A stretch of DNA of 64,000 bases from Bernardetia sp. MNP-M8 (GTDB lineage Bacteria; Bacteroidota; Bacteroidia; Cytophagales; Bernardetiaceae): positions 1 through 64,000 of the forward strand of contig NZ_CP147012.1 of the NCBI RefSeq assembly GCF_037126285.1, read 5' to 3'. The notes beneath the pieces are model-generated. The model had not been told where the DNA came from, searched no databases, and saw nothing but the letters and a program-made list of their open reading frames with translations. A program made the position numbers and the translations under genes. Shown here piece after piece: positions 53,451 through 62,548 of the stretch (the first letter of the stretch is position 1; every line of letters begins with the position of its first letter).

Positions 53451-54545
53451 TTAACTTCTCTGAATTACCATATCTTCCAATGATTCTATCCAAAGTGGAT
53501 GTGAATTAAGACTATCAACCATATCCCAACGCTCTCCACCAAGTTCTAAAAAGTCTTCGTGGTAGGTTTCTGCAACTTCAACTGTTGTTTCCAAACAATC
53601 AGCTACAAAAGAAGGTACAAAAACAATCAGTTTGCGATATCCTTTTTCATACATTTGCTTAATTACATCATCTGTATAAGGTGGAATCCAAGGGTCAGAA
53701 CCTAAACGAGATTGAAAACAAACTGTATAATCTTTTTCTGTAATTCCTAATTCTTTTGCCAAATGACGTGAAGTTTCATAACATTGCGCTCTATAACACA
53801 AACGGTTTGTTGCATTATAAGAATTACAACATGTCCCAATTTTACAGTACGAACTTGCTTTTTTTAGTTGGCGTTGTGGCAAACCATGATATGAAAAAAC
53901 GTAATGATCGTAATCATGTTTAGATAAAAGTTCTTGACCCTGTAAAGCAAATGCTTTTATCATTTTTTTATCTGTTGGATATGCATCTACAAAAGAAACT
54001 TCTGGAATAAGCTGCCATTTAGAAACGAGTTGCATTACTTTTTCCAAAACCGAGCCTGTCGAAGCTGAAGCATATTGAGGAAACATTGGAATAACAATAA
54101 TTTTTTTACAATTCATTTCCTGTAACTCCGTCAAAACAGCAGGAAGTGCAGGACTTTGATAACGCATTGCCAAACGAACTACATAATTTTCTCTTTTACT
54201 TTTATCCGTTTCTTTTTCTGAATGATTATCTAAAGAATGTTGTAGCTTTTCGGCTACATCTACTCCATGATACAACAGAGGAGAACCTCTATCTGTCCAT
54301 AATTTTTGATATTCAGCTGCTGATTTGGGCGCACGAAAAGGAGCAATAATTCCATTTACAAGTCCATAACGAAGTGGTGCAGCAATATCGATAACTCTTG
54401 CATCAAGCAAAAACTCACGTAAATATTTTCTAACATCAGGGGTGTTTGGAGAGTCTGGAGTTCCTAAATTGACTAGCAGAACACCAATAGGGGCATTTTT
54501 CATAGATTTATTTTCTATATCTTTATTAATTCTTTGTTTCTTCAT
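53451..54545 (-). CDS. hemH: Ferrochelatase HemH
   Basis: HemH inserts ferrous iron into porphyrin, the terminal or near-terminal step of haem synthesis. The 364-residue protein has VLLVNLGTPDSPNTPDVRKY, REFLLDARVIDIAAP, YHGLPQRQL with the catalytic His, VCFQSRLGSDPWI and VFVPSFVADCLETTVE with the acidic partner. A Cys-rich segment (TCCNSYNATNRLCYRAQC) is a feature of some bacterial and animal enzymes; there is no evidence here for an iron-sulphur cluster. A second ATG at 54503 (MKNAPIGV) would remove 14 polar residues and may be the true start. No other haem gene is adjacent. Confidence 0.95.
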   Translation of the reverse strand: MKKQRINKDIENKSMKNAPIGVLLVNLGTPDSPNTPDVRKYLREFLLDARVIDIAAPLRYGLVNGIIAPFRAPKSAAEYQKLWTDRGSPLLYHGVDVAEKLQHSLDNHSEKETDKSKRENYVVRLAMRYQSPALPAVLTELQEMNCKKIIVIPMFPQYASASTGSVLEKVMQLVSKWQLIPEVSFVDAYPTDKKMIKAFALQGQELLSKHDYDHYVFSYHGLPQRQLKKASSYCKIGTCCNSYNATNRLCYRAQCYETSRHLAKELGITEKDYTVCFQSRLGSDPWIPPYTDDVIKQMYEKGYRKLIVFVPSFVADCLETTVEVAETYHEDFLELGGERWDMVDSLNSHPLWIESLEDMVIQRS

Positions 54546-54666
54546 TTTTCAAAATGCTTCTCTAACTTAGCGTTAGGTAAAAGAGTTTTGAAATTATGAT
54601 GCAAAAGTAGGGATTTTTTTGATAGTGTATTGGTGGTGAAAGAAGAGTGAGTAGAATAAAGTCTAA

Positions 54667-55362
54667 TTACTTATTCATTGCAAAATACTCTTCCATAATT
54701 TCCACTCCAGATGAAGTACCAATTCGTTCTGCACCTGCTTTCACAAAATCTTGCACTTGTTGATAGGTTTTGATTCCTCCAGATGCTTTTATGCCAACCA
54801 TTTCAGAAACTGTATTTCTGATAAGTTGTACCTCTTCTAATTTTGCACCTGCATAAAAATCAGTAGTATTTGATGCAAATCCAGCACTTGCAAAACCTGT
54901 AGAAGTTTTTACAAAATCTGCTCCTGCTTCCTGACAAATTAAAGCCGTTTCTTTTATTTCTTTTTGGGATAAATAAGCCGTTTCTATAATTACTTTTAGC
55001 ATTTTTTCGGCTTGATGTGCAATTTCTGCCAGTCTTACAATTTCAACTTTCGCCCAAAATGGATTTGTTTTAAAGCCTGTCGTCGAAATTACTAAATCCA
55101 ACTCATCTGCTCCATCTTTCAATGCCACTTCGGCTTCTGTTACCTTCGTTTCTGTACGGTTATAGCCCAATGGAAAACCAATTACTGTAACTACTTTAGT
55201 ATCTGTTTTGAGTAAATCTCGCTTCACTTTCTTAACCCAAAAAGGAGGAACACAAACACCTATAAATTTATATTTTAGGGTTTGTTCTATCAGTTCTTCA
55301 ATTTCTTTGTCTGAAATGGTTGGTTTAAGATTGGTTTGTTCTATATATTGAGCAGGATTCAT
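54667..55362 (-). CDS. deoC: DeoC, deoxyribose-phosphate aldolase
   Basis: DeoC cleaves 2-deoxyribose-5-phosphate to glyceraldehyde-3-phosphate and acetaldehyde in nucleoside catabolism. The 231-residue TIM-barrel protein has VVTVIGFPLGYNRTETK, ELDLVISTTGFK, the Schiff-base Lys in DFVKTSTGFASAGF and the second Lys in VGIKASGGIKTY. Cytosolic. No deoA, deoD or deoB lies nearby. The 5' gap contains the GTTGTTGATGT repeat at 55385-55416. Confidence 0.95.
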   Translation of the reverse strand: MNPAQYIEQTNLKPTISDKEIEELIEQTLKYKFIGVCVPPFWVKKVKRDLLKTDTKVVTVIGFPLGYNRTETKVTEAEVALKDGADELDLVISTTGFKTNPFWAKVEIVRLAEIAHQAEKMLKVIIETAYLSQKEIKETALICQEAGADFVKTSTGFASAGFASNTTDFYAGAKLEEVQLIRNTVSEMVGIKASGGIKTYQQVQDFVKAGAERIGTSSGVEIMEEYFAMNK

Positions 55363-55384
55363 CTTTAAATTAGGGGTTATTTTG

Positions 55385-55416
55385 TTGTTGATGTCGCTAT
55401 GCTAAAACACCAACAA
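55385..55416. repeat. Hairpin of the TTGTTGGTGT family
   Basis: ttgttgatgt (55385-55394) with acaccaacaa (55407-55416), 9 of 10 pairs, spacer cgctatgctaaa. Its reverse complement matches the inner hairpin of the MITE-like elements at 21324 and 22092, including the ttttagc spacer. No terminal repeats are seen, so it is a fragment or a solo hairpin. Confidence 0.65.
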
Positions 55417-55533
55417 TGGCAAGAGATAGTTATAGAATAATTGATTTGTGTAGGTCTAATTTTAATGTTTACACCTCAGTTTGAAGAACAGAAAAGTAAT
55501 ACAGTTGTTTAGACAATACATTTTATTGTATTA

Positions 55534-55959
55534 TTATTCCTCTCCAAAATACTCTACATAATTTTTTTCTGTCTCAAATAAGGTAAGCGAATGCAAGACA
55601 GCATTTTTATCTGATAAAGCTGAAATTTTTGGCGCAAGAATTTTCCAAAATTCCATAATTACTATTTCACAAGACGGAATTTTACCTTTCAAAAACTCTA
55701 CTTCAATATTTAGGTTTTTGTGATCGACTTTGTCTATAATTTCAGTTCGGATAAGTTTTCCTAACTTTTTCAAGTCCAATACACAGCCTGTATCTGGATT
55801 AATTTTTCCTTTTACTTTTACAATCAACTCAAAATTATGTCCGTGAAAATATTGATTCGAACAAATTCCAAACTCTTCTTCGTTTCTCTCATCGCTCCAA
55901 GCAGGATTAAATAATCGGTGTGAAGCACAAAAATGTTCTTTTCGGCACAAGTAAACCAT
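55534..55959 (-). CDS. queD: 6-pyruvoyl-tetrahydropterin synthase / QueD family
   Basis: In bacteria this enzyme usually makes 6-carboxy-tetrahydropterin, the second step of queuosine synthesis. The 141-residue protein has the Zn ligands H14 (FCASHRL), H39 and H41 (YFHGHNF) and the catalytic Cys33 (GICSN). The KVDHKNLNIE Asp-His pair and the C-terminal Glu (TLFETEKN) are also present. No queC, queE or queF neighbours are seen, so a pterin role cannot be excluded. It stands alone. Confidence 0.9.
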   Translation of the reverse strand: MVYLCRKEHFCASHRLFNPAWSDERNEEEFGICSNQYFHGHNFELIVKVKGKINPDTGCVLDLKKLGKLIRTEIIDKVDHKNLNIEVEFLKGKIPSCEIVIMEFWKILAPKISALSDKNAVLHSLTLFETEKNYVEYFGEE

Positions 55960-56131
55960 CTTTTTTATCTTTTACTTATTTTATCGTCTTTATTTTATTT
56001 GAAACCACAAAATTACGCTTATTCTATCAAAATTGATAATTTTATTTAAAGAATAGAACGGCGAGTGTAAGATTATAAAAGGTTTACATTTTTTTTAAAT
56101 TTTCATATTATTTCAAATAAAACTATTTCTT

Positions 56132-59100
56132 CTAGATACGTATTCCCATAAAAGTGATGTCATCCCGTTGTGGTGTATCTAATTGATGATTGTCTAATAA
56201 ATCTGTTAGTTTTTGTTGCTGTTTTTGTGTAGAAAGAGAAGCCAAAGAAGAAAGCTGTTCTGTAAGTTGTGGTGTACCTAGTTTTATTCCCTCTGGGTTA
56301 GATTGGTCTGTAAATCCATCAGAAAAAAGATAAAGCATTGTTCCTTTTGGTAAAACTATTTCTTCATTTTCAAAGTCATTGTATTTTTTCTTTCTTACAT
56401 AACCACCAATAGAACGTCTATTTCCTTTTACTAGTTTTAAATTATTGGAAGGCAATACATAAAAAAGGGGACGTTTTGCTCCACAATAAGTTATTTTGAT
56501 ATTTTCTTCTGCATTATTTTCTAACTGGTTTTTATCAATGACACAAAGTGAAATATCCATTCCATCAGCATTTACTTTTTGTTCTTGTCTTAAAGAACTC
56601 TTTATTTCTTCATTGAGCCACTCTAAAATTGCAGCAGGGTTAGTTAAATGTTGTTGAGAAACAGCTTCATTGAGAAAAGCATGTCCAAGCATAGACATAA
56701 ATGCCCCTGGAACTCCATGTCCTGTACAATCTACCACAGCAACAAAGATTTTATGTTCTGTTTCTGTTTTTAGTTCTGTTGCCCAATAAAAATCTCCACT
56801 GACAATATCTTTAGGACGAAAAATAACAAAATGTTCTTCAAAATACTCTTCTAGTTCTTGTTCAATTGGCAAAACAGCTTGCTGAATGGTTTGAGCATAA
56901 CGAATTGAATCAGTAATATTTGTATTTTTATCAGAAATAATTTGATATGCCTTTATATTATCTAAGGCAATAGCTGTGTAAGCTCCCAAAGTATCTAACA
57001 TATCTAACTCTATAGAAGAATATTTATGTTCTGTCATACTCTGAACTGTCAATACTCCAATTGTTTCTCCTTCTGAGTTTAAAGGTAGATATACCAAAGA
57101 ATAAGGTAGTTTACCAATTTCTACCTCTTCTAAATCTATATTAAAGTATTCTTTGTATTGTGATTGTGCATCTGTAATTACTAACCTCTCATTATTTATT
57201 AAACTCCTCACAGATAGTTTAGTTGTATCTTCTAAATGGTCTGAATGAGCAGGTAGAGTTTCATTATTTTCTACAAAACCTTCAAACTCAATTTTTCTAG
57301 TTGCCTCATTTAAAATTCCAATACCAAAACCATCAGCAGGCATAAGTGTATTTACACTCTCATAAACAGTTTGAATAAGAGTTTTTACATCAAGAATATT
57401 TGTTATTTTCTGTCCAATTTCACTAAGAACACGTACATTTTGATACGATTTTTCAATTTCTTGTTTTTGCTCACTAATGGCAGTATTAGCAAGAGATAAA
57501 TTTTCGGCCTGTAATTCTAACTCTTCTTTTTGATTATTGATAGCTGCGTTTGCTTGTGAAAGATTATCAGCTTGCATTTGTAGCTCTTCTTTTTGTTGAA
57601 CAACCTCGGCTGTGCGTTCAGTAATTACTTTTTCTAACTTTTTCTTATCTCTTTCTAACCTTTTTGTATTGAGTTTTACGATTACCCAAACTAGTAAAAA
57701 TACCAAAATAACATAAATACTATAGGCTATTGGTGTTTTATAAAAAGGCGAACGAATTTCAAACTCGTAAAGTGTTTCTTCACTTTCTACTCCCCAAATT
57801 GTACGAGCTTGTACTCTAAATTTATATTTTTTATCAGAAAGGTTAGTATATTCTTTTTGAGCTTTAGATGACCAAGATGACCATTTTTCATCTAATCCTT
57901 CTAGTTTATATCGATATTCTGTTTGCTCTGGAAAACTCATCTCTGGACAGGCAAAAGAAAAACGCAGTGCATTAAAACGATAGTCTAATTTTAGTTGTTG
58001 ATTCTTAGGTTGTAAATAAGTAACTAAGCTATCTTCTCCCAAAAATGAACCACCAAAAAGCAGTGAATCTGTTTCTCCTAAAAATTCTATTTTACGAACC
58101 TGTACAGTTGGCTTCTGATTAATCTCAAAATTTCGTTTTGAATCTATAAAAACAAATCCATCTCCTACACCTAAAACTAATTTCCCATCAGGAAGTGTTT
58201 TGTTTAGATTGATTTCACTATAAATAGATTGTAAGGCTGTAAAATCAGTTTGTTGCCTATAGTTATTTCCTTGTTCTTTCCACAAAACTCCTCTTTCTCC
58301 ACTGATTTCATACCAAATATTACCCTCTTTATCTTCATAGAGACGAGATATACTTTTCTGCTTAAAATAAGCATCAAAAAATTTATCTTTGACAAATTTG
58401 TCTTGTTTCTCATCATATTTTAATACTGTATTTTCATTTACTACCACCAATCTATCTTGTATTCGATGGATGCTATTGCCCTTTTCAGAAAATAAACCTT
58501 CATCAGCAGTATATAACTTTGCCTCTAATAAACTATCATAGTTATCAGAAAACGTCAAACGATAAACTCCTTTATTATTACTTTGAGTCCACCAATATCC
58601 TTTATATTGATTCAAAGAACGCACACTTTCATCAAAATTTGAGTACATTTTCTCTTGCCACTCTTGACCTTTTATATCACTAACCTTAGTAACAAGACTA
58701 ATTCCTTTCGAAGGGATTGTCAAAAAACGAGTTGTTGTTTCAGTAGAAAGAGGTTTTATAGACCAAATAGCTTTTCGTACAATAGCAAATTTATTTGCTA
58801 TTGTATCAACAATTTCAAATATTCCTAAACTATGTCCTTGATAAATTTTGTCATTATAAGAAGTTGAAGTTAGAGCATATCCTTCTGTTCCCTCAAGTAA
58901 AGAAAAATCTTTTTGTTTTCCATCTATAGGGTTTGTTATGATTGGATAATTGTTCTGATAAATTCCTAAAGTAGTTCCTAGATATAATTTATTGTGGATT
59001 TCTGAATACTCAACTGTTAGTCCTTTTCCTGCTGCTCCCTGTTTTTCTCCAATAGTAGAATAGGGAACACCTAGATAAACACAGGAGATTCCATTATCTG

Positions 59101-60112
59101 TAGCAAGCCATAAATTCTTTTTGTTATCTAAAAACACATCATAAATAGTATTACTTTTTAAGATATTTTGTTTATTCAAGTGTAGTTTTATACTCCCCTC
59201 CAAGTCTGTAATAAAAAGACCATTTCTTAGTGTGCCAATAGCAATTTCTTGAGAAGGAAGCATAATGGAAACATACCCCCTAGCTTCATTGAGAGTAGAT
59301 AAAGAAGCAAATTCAATTTGTTTACTACTTTGATTTTTTACTTGAAAAATGCCCTCTGGGCGAGTAAGCACAATTACACTATTATCATTGTTTTTTGATA
59401 CAACTCCATAGACATTATTTACTCCTATAATTTGTTCTGTAAATGTTTCTAATTGATAGTTTTCATTCAATTTCAATACTCCTTTTTCACTCTCCTTGAC
59501 ATAGAAATCATTATTTGCAAAAAATGCTGTTCCAAATGTATTTTGGGGTTCAATAATTTTTATAAAAGTCCCATCCTTATAAACTAAGACTTGTTCAGTT
59601 GTTCGAAAATAGACTTCTTGCTTATCTTCTTTGATAAAAATCTGCCAGACATCATTAAAATTTCTTTTGTCTTCAGGAATTTTATTCATTAAGGAAACAT
59701 AATGTAACGTATTTGTCGAATCAGGCTTAAGCATTCCAAGTTCGCCTTTTGCTCCAACAAATATTTCTCCTTTTGCTGTTATGGCTAATGACTTTATCGT
59801 TGAATTATTAGTTACTCTGTATTTACGCCAATTTTTGCCATCAAATTCTAGAACACCTTCATTATTTCCAACATAAATAAGTCCGTTTGGGCTTTGAGCA
59901 ATTGCCCAGTTTTGAGAAGAACCATTATATTCTTCTGGTGAGAAATTATGCACTAAAGGAAAACCTATTTCAGGAACAAGAGTAGAAAATATTTGATTTT
60001 GAGTAGATTGAGCTACTGCATGTTTTTCTACTATAAAAAATTGAATTAATACAAAAATAAAAAAACAAGATAAAAAACTATTTTCTTTGAAAATAGAGTA
60101 ACGTTTCATCAT
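56132..60112 (-). CDS. Propeller/Y_Y_Y sensor with GAF and SpoIIE-type PP2C phosphatase
   Basis: The protein is about 1326 residues from the ATG at 60112 (a second ATG follows directly, and the frame is open to 60166). Signal or anchor at about 10-35; beta-propeller at about 40-720 with repeats such as NGLIYVGNNEGVLEFDGKNW. Y_Y_Y domain at about 740-820 (YRYKLEGLDEKWSSWSS); TM near 825-850. A coiled coil follows (ERDKKKLEKVITERTAEVVQ), with a 22-residue unit repeated (EELQMQADNLSQANAAINNQ; EELELQAENLSLANTAISEQ). GAF at about 915-1055 (LSEIGQKITNILDVKTLIQT), then PP2C at about 1080-1326. Metal-binding motifs: SGDFYW, VDCTGHGVPGAFMSM, SDGFTDQSN and QRDDITFMG. The GAF makes it differ from the paralogue at 34443. 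Confidence 0.93.
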   Translation of the reverse strand: MMKRYSIFKENSFLSCFFIFVLIQFFIVEKHAVAQSTQNQIFSTLVPEIGFPLVHNFSPEEYNGSSQNWAIAQSPNGLIYVGNNEGVLEFDGKNWRKYRVTNNSTIKSLAITAKGEIFVGAKGELGMLKPDSTNTLHYVSLMNKIPEDKRNFNDVWQIFIKEDKQEVYFRTTEQVLVYKDGTFIKIIEPQNTFGTAFFANNDFYVKESEKGVLKLNENYQLETFTEQIIGVNNVYGVVSKNNDNSVIVLTRPEGIFQVKNQSSKQIEFASLSTLNEARGYVSIMLPSQEIAIGTLRNGLFITDLEGSIKLHLNKQNILKSNTIYDVFLDNKKNLWLATDNGISCVYLGVPYSTIGEKQGAAGKGLTVEYSEIHNKLYLGTTLGIYQNNYPIITNPIDGKQKDFSLLEGTEGYALTSTSYNDKIYQGHSLGIFEIVDTIANKFAIVRKAIWSIKPLSTETTTRFLTIPSKGISLVTKVSDIKGQEWQEKMYSNFDESVRSLNQYKGYWWTQSNNKGVYRLTFSDNYDSLLEAKLYTADEGLFSEKGNSIHRIQDRLVVVNENTVLKYDEKQDKFVKDKFFDAYFKQKSISRLYEDKEGNIWYEISGERGVLWKEQGNNYRQQTDFTALQSIYSEINLNKTLPDGKLVLGVGDGFVFIDSKRNFEINQKPTVQVRKIEFLGETDSLLFGGSFLGEDSLVTYLQPKNQQLKLDYRFNALRFSFACPEMSFPEQTEYRYKLEGLDEKWSSWSSKAQKEYTNLSDKKYKFRVQARTIWGVESEETLYEFEIRSPFYKTPIAYSIYVILVFLLVWVIVKLNTKRLERDKKKLEKVITERTAEVVQQKEELQMQADNLSQANAAINNQKEELELQAENLSLANTAISEQKQEIEKSYQNVRVLSEIGQKITNILDVKTLIQTVYESVNTLMPADGFGIGILNEATRKIEFEGFVENNETLPAHSDHLEDTTKLSVRSLINNERLVITDAQSQYKEYFNIDLEEVEIGKLPYSLVYLPLNSEGETIGVLTVQSMTEHKYSSIELDMLDTLGAYTAIALDNIKAYQIISDKNTNITDSIRYAQTIQQAVLPIEQELEEYFEEHFVIFRPKDIVSGDFYWATELKTETEHKIFVAVVDCTGHGVPGAFMSMLGHAFLNEAVSQQHLTNPAAILEWLNEEIKSSLRQEQKVNADGMDISLCVIDKNQLENNAEENIKITYCGAKRPLFYVLPSNNLKLVKGNRRSIGGYVRKKKYNDFENEEIVLPKGTMLYLFSDGFTDQSNPEGIKLGTPQLTEQLSSLASLSTQKQQQKLTDLLDNHQLDTPQRDDITFMGIRI

Positions 60113-60235
60113 ACAAAAAGAGGTTAAATAATAAAAGGTTTGCAAGTGAAATACAAAATGACTCAACAGTTATTCTGCTTTTTTAAGAGACTATACAATA
60201 ATAACTTAAAAAAATTAAAAATTAAAAAATATTTC

Positions 60236-61018
60236 TTAATTTTTTTGATTTCTACTTTCTTCCAAAGCCTCTTTAATTCTTTTTTCAGTCTCAGCAATAA
60301 GCGAAGTAGAGCTATTTCCTTCTTCTAGCCATACTTTCATATCAATTGGTTCTAATACTTTCAAGAAAAAATTAATTCCAAAAGGAATTGGTTTGAAGCT
60401 ATAGCGTTGCATTTTCCAAAAATTATCTATCACCACAGGCACAACAATAGGAGGATTTTTTGCCATACTTTTAAACATCATTAGCATTCCTGCTGGTTTG
60501 AAATCCAATATATTTCCATCTCTAGAGCGTGTTCCTTCTGGAAAAATACAACCTGCATAATTATTTTCCTCTATGTACTTTGAAAATTGAGTCATGGCTG
60601 TCAGAGCCTGTTTTCTATCTTTTCTATCAATCAAAACAGAACCTCCATGACGAAGATTATAAGAAATTGCAGGCGTTCCGTATTCTAATTCTTTTTTACT
60701 CACAAATTTTGGATGGTATTTTCTGAATGTCCACAAGATGGCAGGAACATCATAAATACTCTGATGATTTGAAACAATAATAATAGGTCTATCAGTTGGA
60801 AGGCTTGGCTGTTTCATATTTGGAAGCCTTGCCCCTACTGTTCTTAAGCCTTGCATAAGCCAAAAAACCATATAATCTACACTTTTTTTGTGTCCTTTAT
60901 ATCCCCAAAGATTAAGAGAAATCACTTGTAAAACATGAAAAACACAAAGTGTAAGGTAAAAAACAACTATAAAAATAGGTGTTGTAATCCAAGAAATAAG
61001 TTTGTGAAAGATATTCAT
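60236..61018 (-). CDS. plsC: 1-acyl-sn-glycerol-3-phosphate acyltransferase (PlsC family)
   Basis: PlsC acylates lysophosphatidic acid to phosphatidic acid at the inner membrane. The product is 260 residues from the ATG at 61018 (the frame is open to 61081). An N-terminal TM helix (about 6-32) is followed by the HX4D motif VSNHQSIYDVP, FVSKKELEYG, the FPEGTRSRDG motif and VPVVIDNFWKM, in the order expected. The acyl donor (acyl-ACP or acyl-CoA) is not shown. Bacteroidota may carry several paralogues, some acting on aminolipids. Monocistronic. Confidence 0.9.
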   Translation of the reverse strand: MNIFHKLISWITTPIFIVVFYLTLCVFHVLQVISLNLWGYKGHKKSVDYMVFWLMQGLRTVGARLPNMKQPSLPTDRPIIIVSNHQSIYDVPAILWTFRKYHPKFVSKKELEYGTPAISYNLRHGGSVLIDRKDRKQALTAMTQFSKYIEENNYAGCIFPEGTRSRDGNILDFKPAGMLMMFKSMAKNPPIVVPVVIDNFWKMQRYSFKPIPFGINFFLKVLEPIDMKVWLEEGNSSTSLIAETEKRIKEALEESRNQKN

Positions 61019-61143
61019 TTTCTGATTGTGTGTTTTAGTAGTTTTTGATGCAAAGTTGCTTATTTTTTCTTGAAAAAACACACTTTTTTTGAAAATGAAA
61101 AAATGCTACTTCAAATGTATTGAAATAGCGTTTTTATTTTTTT

Positions 61144-61193
61144 GTCGTTGGTGAAGACATCAACAACGACAAGACTAGGAAATCTGTGATACA
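61144..61193. repeat. Two short repeat hairpins after the imelysin gene
   Basis: gtcgttggtg (61144-61153) pairs with caacaacgac (61161-61170) at 9 of 10 positions, then agactaggaaatctgtgata (61172-61191) repeats the family of 47371. The second unit ends 2 bp before the imelysin stop at 61195, so this forms the 3' end of that transcript. Confidence 0.55.
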
Positions 61194-61194
61194 A

Positions 61195-62313
61195 TTAATC
61201 ACCATCACCACTATCATAGGTAATCGTGATTCCTAAAAGAGAAATCATTTCACTTTTGAAGAAACGAGTTAGTTTTTGCATTTCTGTCAAAAGATTATTT
61301 ATAGCTGTTGGATTTGAGCTAATTTGAGTTTGTAAATCTTCATTTGGCAAAAGATTAATTGCTTTTTTCACTTCTTGTAATTGTGTTTTGGTTTCCAAAA
61401 CTACAGCTTCTCCTCCTTCTACACTCATCAAATATTCTTCAAAACCAACACCATCTTGTCCCTCTTGTCCATTAACAGTAAGTGATTTTCCATACCATAC
61501 TCTTTCGATATTCTCAAAATGAGCTTTCAAAAACAGAATTGATTCTTTGCTATAATAGGCTTCTACTAGCTTTGGGTCAGCTTGTGTTTGTCCTGCTCGT
61601 CTTCCTAATGGCAAACCTAATTTGAAATTTTTGATACTCTCAAAACTTTTATTCCATTCATTAAATAAAATAGAAACGCCACTTCCTGCGTCTGTTCCTG
61701 TGTTGTTTGTAAAAGTTTCTTTATAGCCGTTTGTCCAAGAATCACTTACTTTTTTTACTTCAGTTTGAATGTTTTGAACTACTGCCAACAAATATTCTCT
61801 TCTATTTGGGTCTGTATATTTTTCTACTACACTTGTTTTATTTTCTTTATCAAAAAGCAAATATTCTACTCCCAAAAATCCTCTTGAATCTCTATCAAAA
61901 TTATTCAAAGATGAGTTTCCAGCAGCAATATAATTTTCAATTTTGGTTTCACTTACAGGAAAAGTGCCTACATTTTCCAAAAGAGAACCAAGTGTTCCTT
62001 GTGCTGCACCAAAATTATAAACATTAGCATCTTGAAAAGACAAATAAGCTGACTTCCAAGCAGTTTGAGCAGCTTCCAATGTAGAAACTGACGGATTTTG
62101 TGTAAAACTTTGAGTAGCCTCTACAAGTAAATTAGTATTACTTTCTAAGTTTTGATAGGAAGGAACAATCAAATTAGTAGCTATATTTTCTAATAATTCT
62201 TTTCGGTCAAATTCCGTTTTTTTAGTTTCCGAATCACTTCCACACGACGAAAGCCAAAAAGAAGATAGAATTGTAAAGAAAATAAAATAGTATTTAAAAA
62301 AAATATTTTTCAT
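61195..62313 (-). CDS. Imelysin-like (M75) lipoprotein
   Basis: The 372-residue protein has a lipoprotein signal (SSFWLSSCGSDSE, Cys near residue 24). The helical imelysin fold is visible as two repeats: LVPSYQNLESN-like (here LIVPSYQNLESN), TLEAAQTAWKSAYLSFQDAN, the FDRDSRGFLGVEYLLFDKEN loop, and the second half GLPLGRRAGQTQ with ERVWYGKSLT. The GxHxxE signature of M75 proteins, implicated in metal binding, reads GFLGVE, so the His is Leu. Insulin-cleaving activity is therefore unlikely. Imelysin-like lipoproteins of Bacteroidota are often tied to iron uptake, but no iron gene is adjacent. Confidence 0.85.
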   Translation of the reverse strand: MKNIFFKYYFIFFTILSSFWLSSCGSDSETKKTEFDRKELLENIATNLIVPSYQNLESNTNLLVEATQSFTQNPSVSTLEAAQTAWKSAYLSFQDANVYNFGAAQGTLGSLLENVGTFPVSETKIENYIAAGNSSLNNFDRDSRGFLGVEYLLFDKENKTSVVEKYTDPNRREYLLAVVQNIQTEVKKVSDSWTNGYKETFTNNTGTDAGSGVSILFNEWNKSFESIKNFKLGLPLGRRAGQTQADPKLVEAYYSKESILFLKAHFENIERVWYGKSLTVNGQEGQDGVGFEEYLMSVEGGEAVVLETKTQLQEVKKAINLLPNEDLQTQISSNPTAINNLLTEMQKLTRFFKSEMISLLGITITYDSGDGD

Positions 62314-62548
62314 AGATTTAGTTGTATATAAAGACAGTATAAGTTTTAAAAATTATTAAATAACAAACAACTCAAAAGGTTGTTTTTGCGTATATGATAG
62401 AATTAGCCTAATTCTTATTTGTGTTAAAATAGAAATTAAATGATTACTATTTTTGTTTAGACTAATTTTAAATAACGTTTTAATTTTCGACAAAAGTACG
62501 TTCTACGCCTTTATTTTGCAAATCTGTTTTCAATTTTCATTTTAAAAT

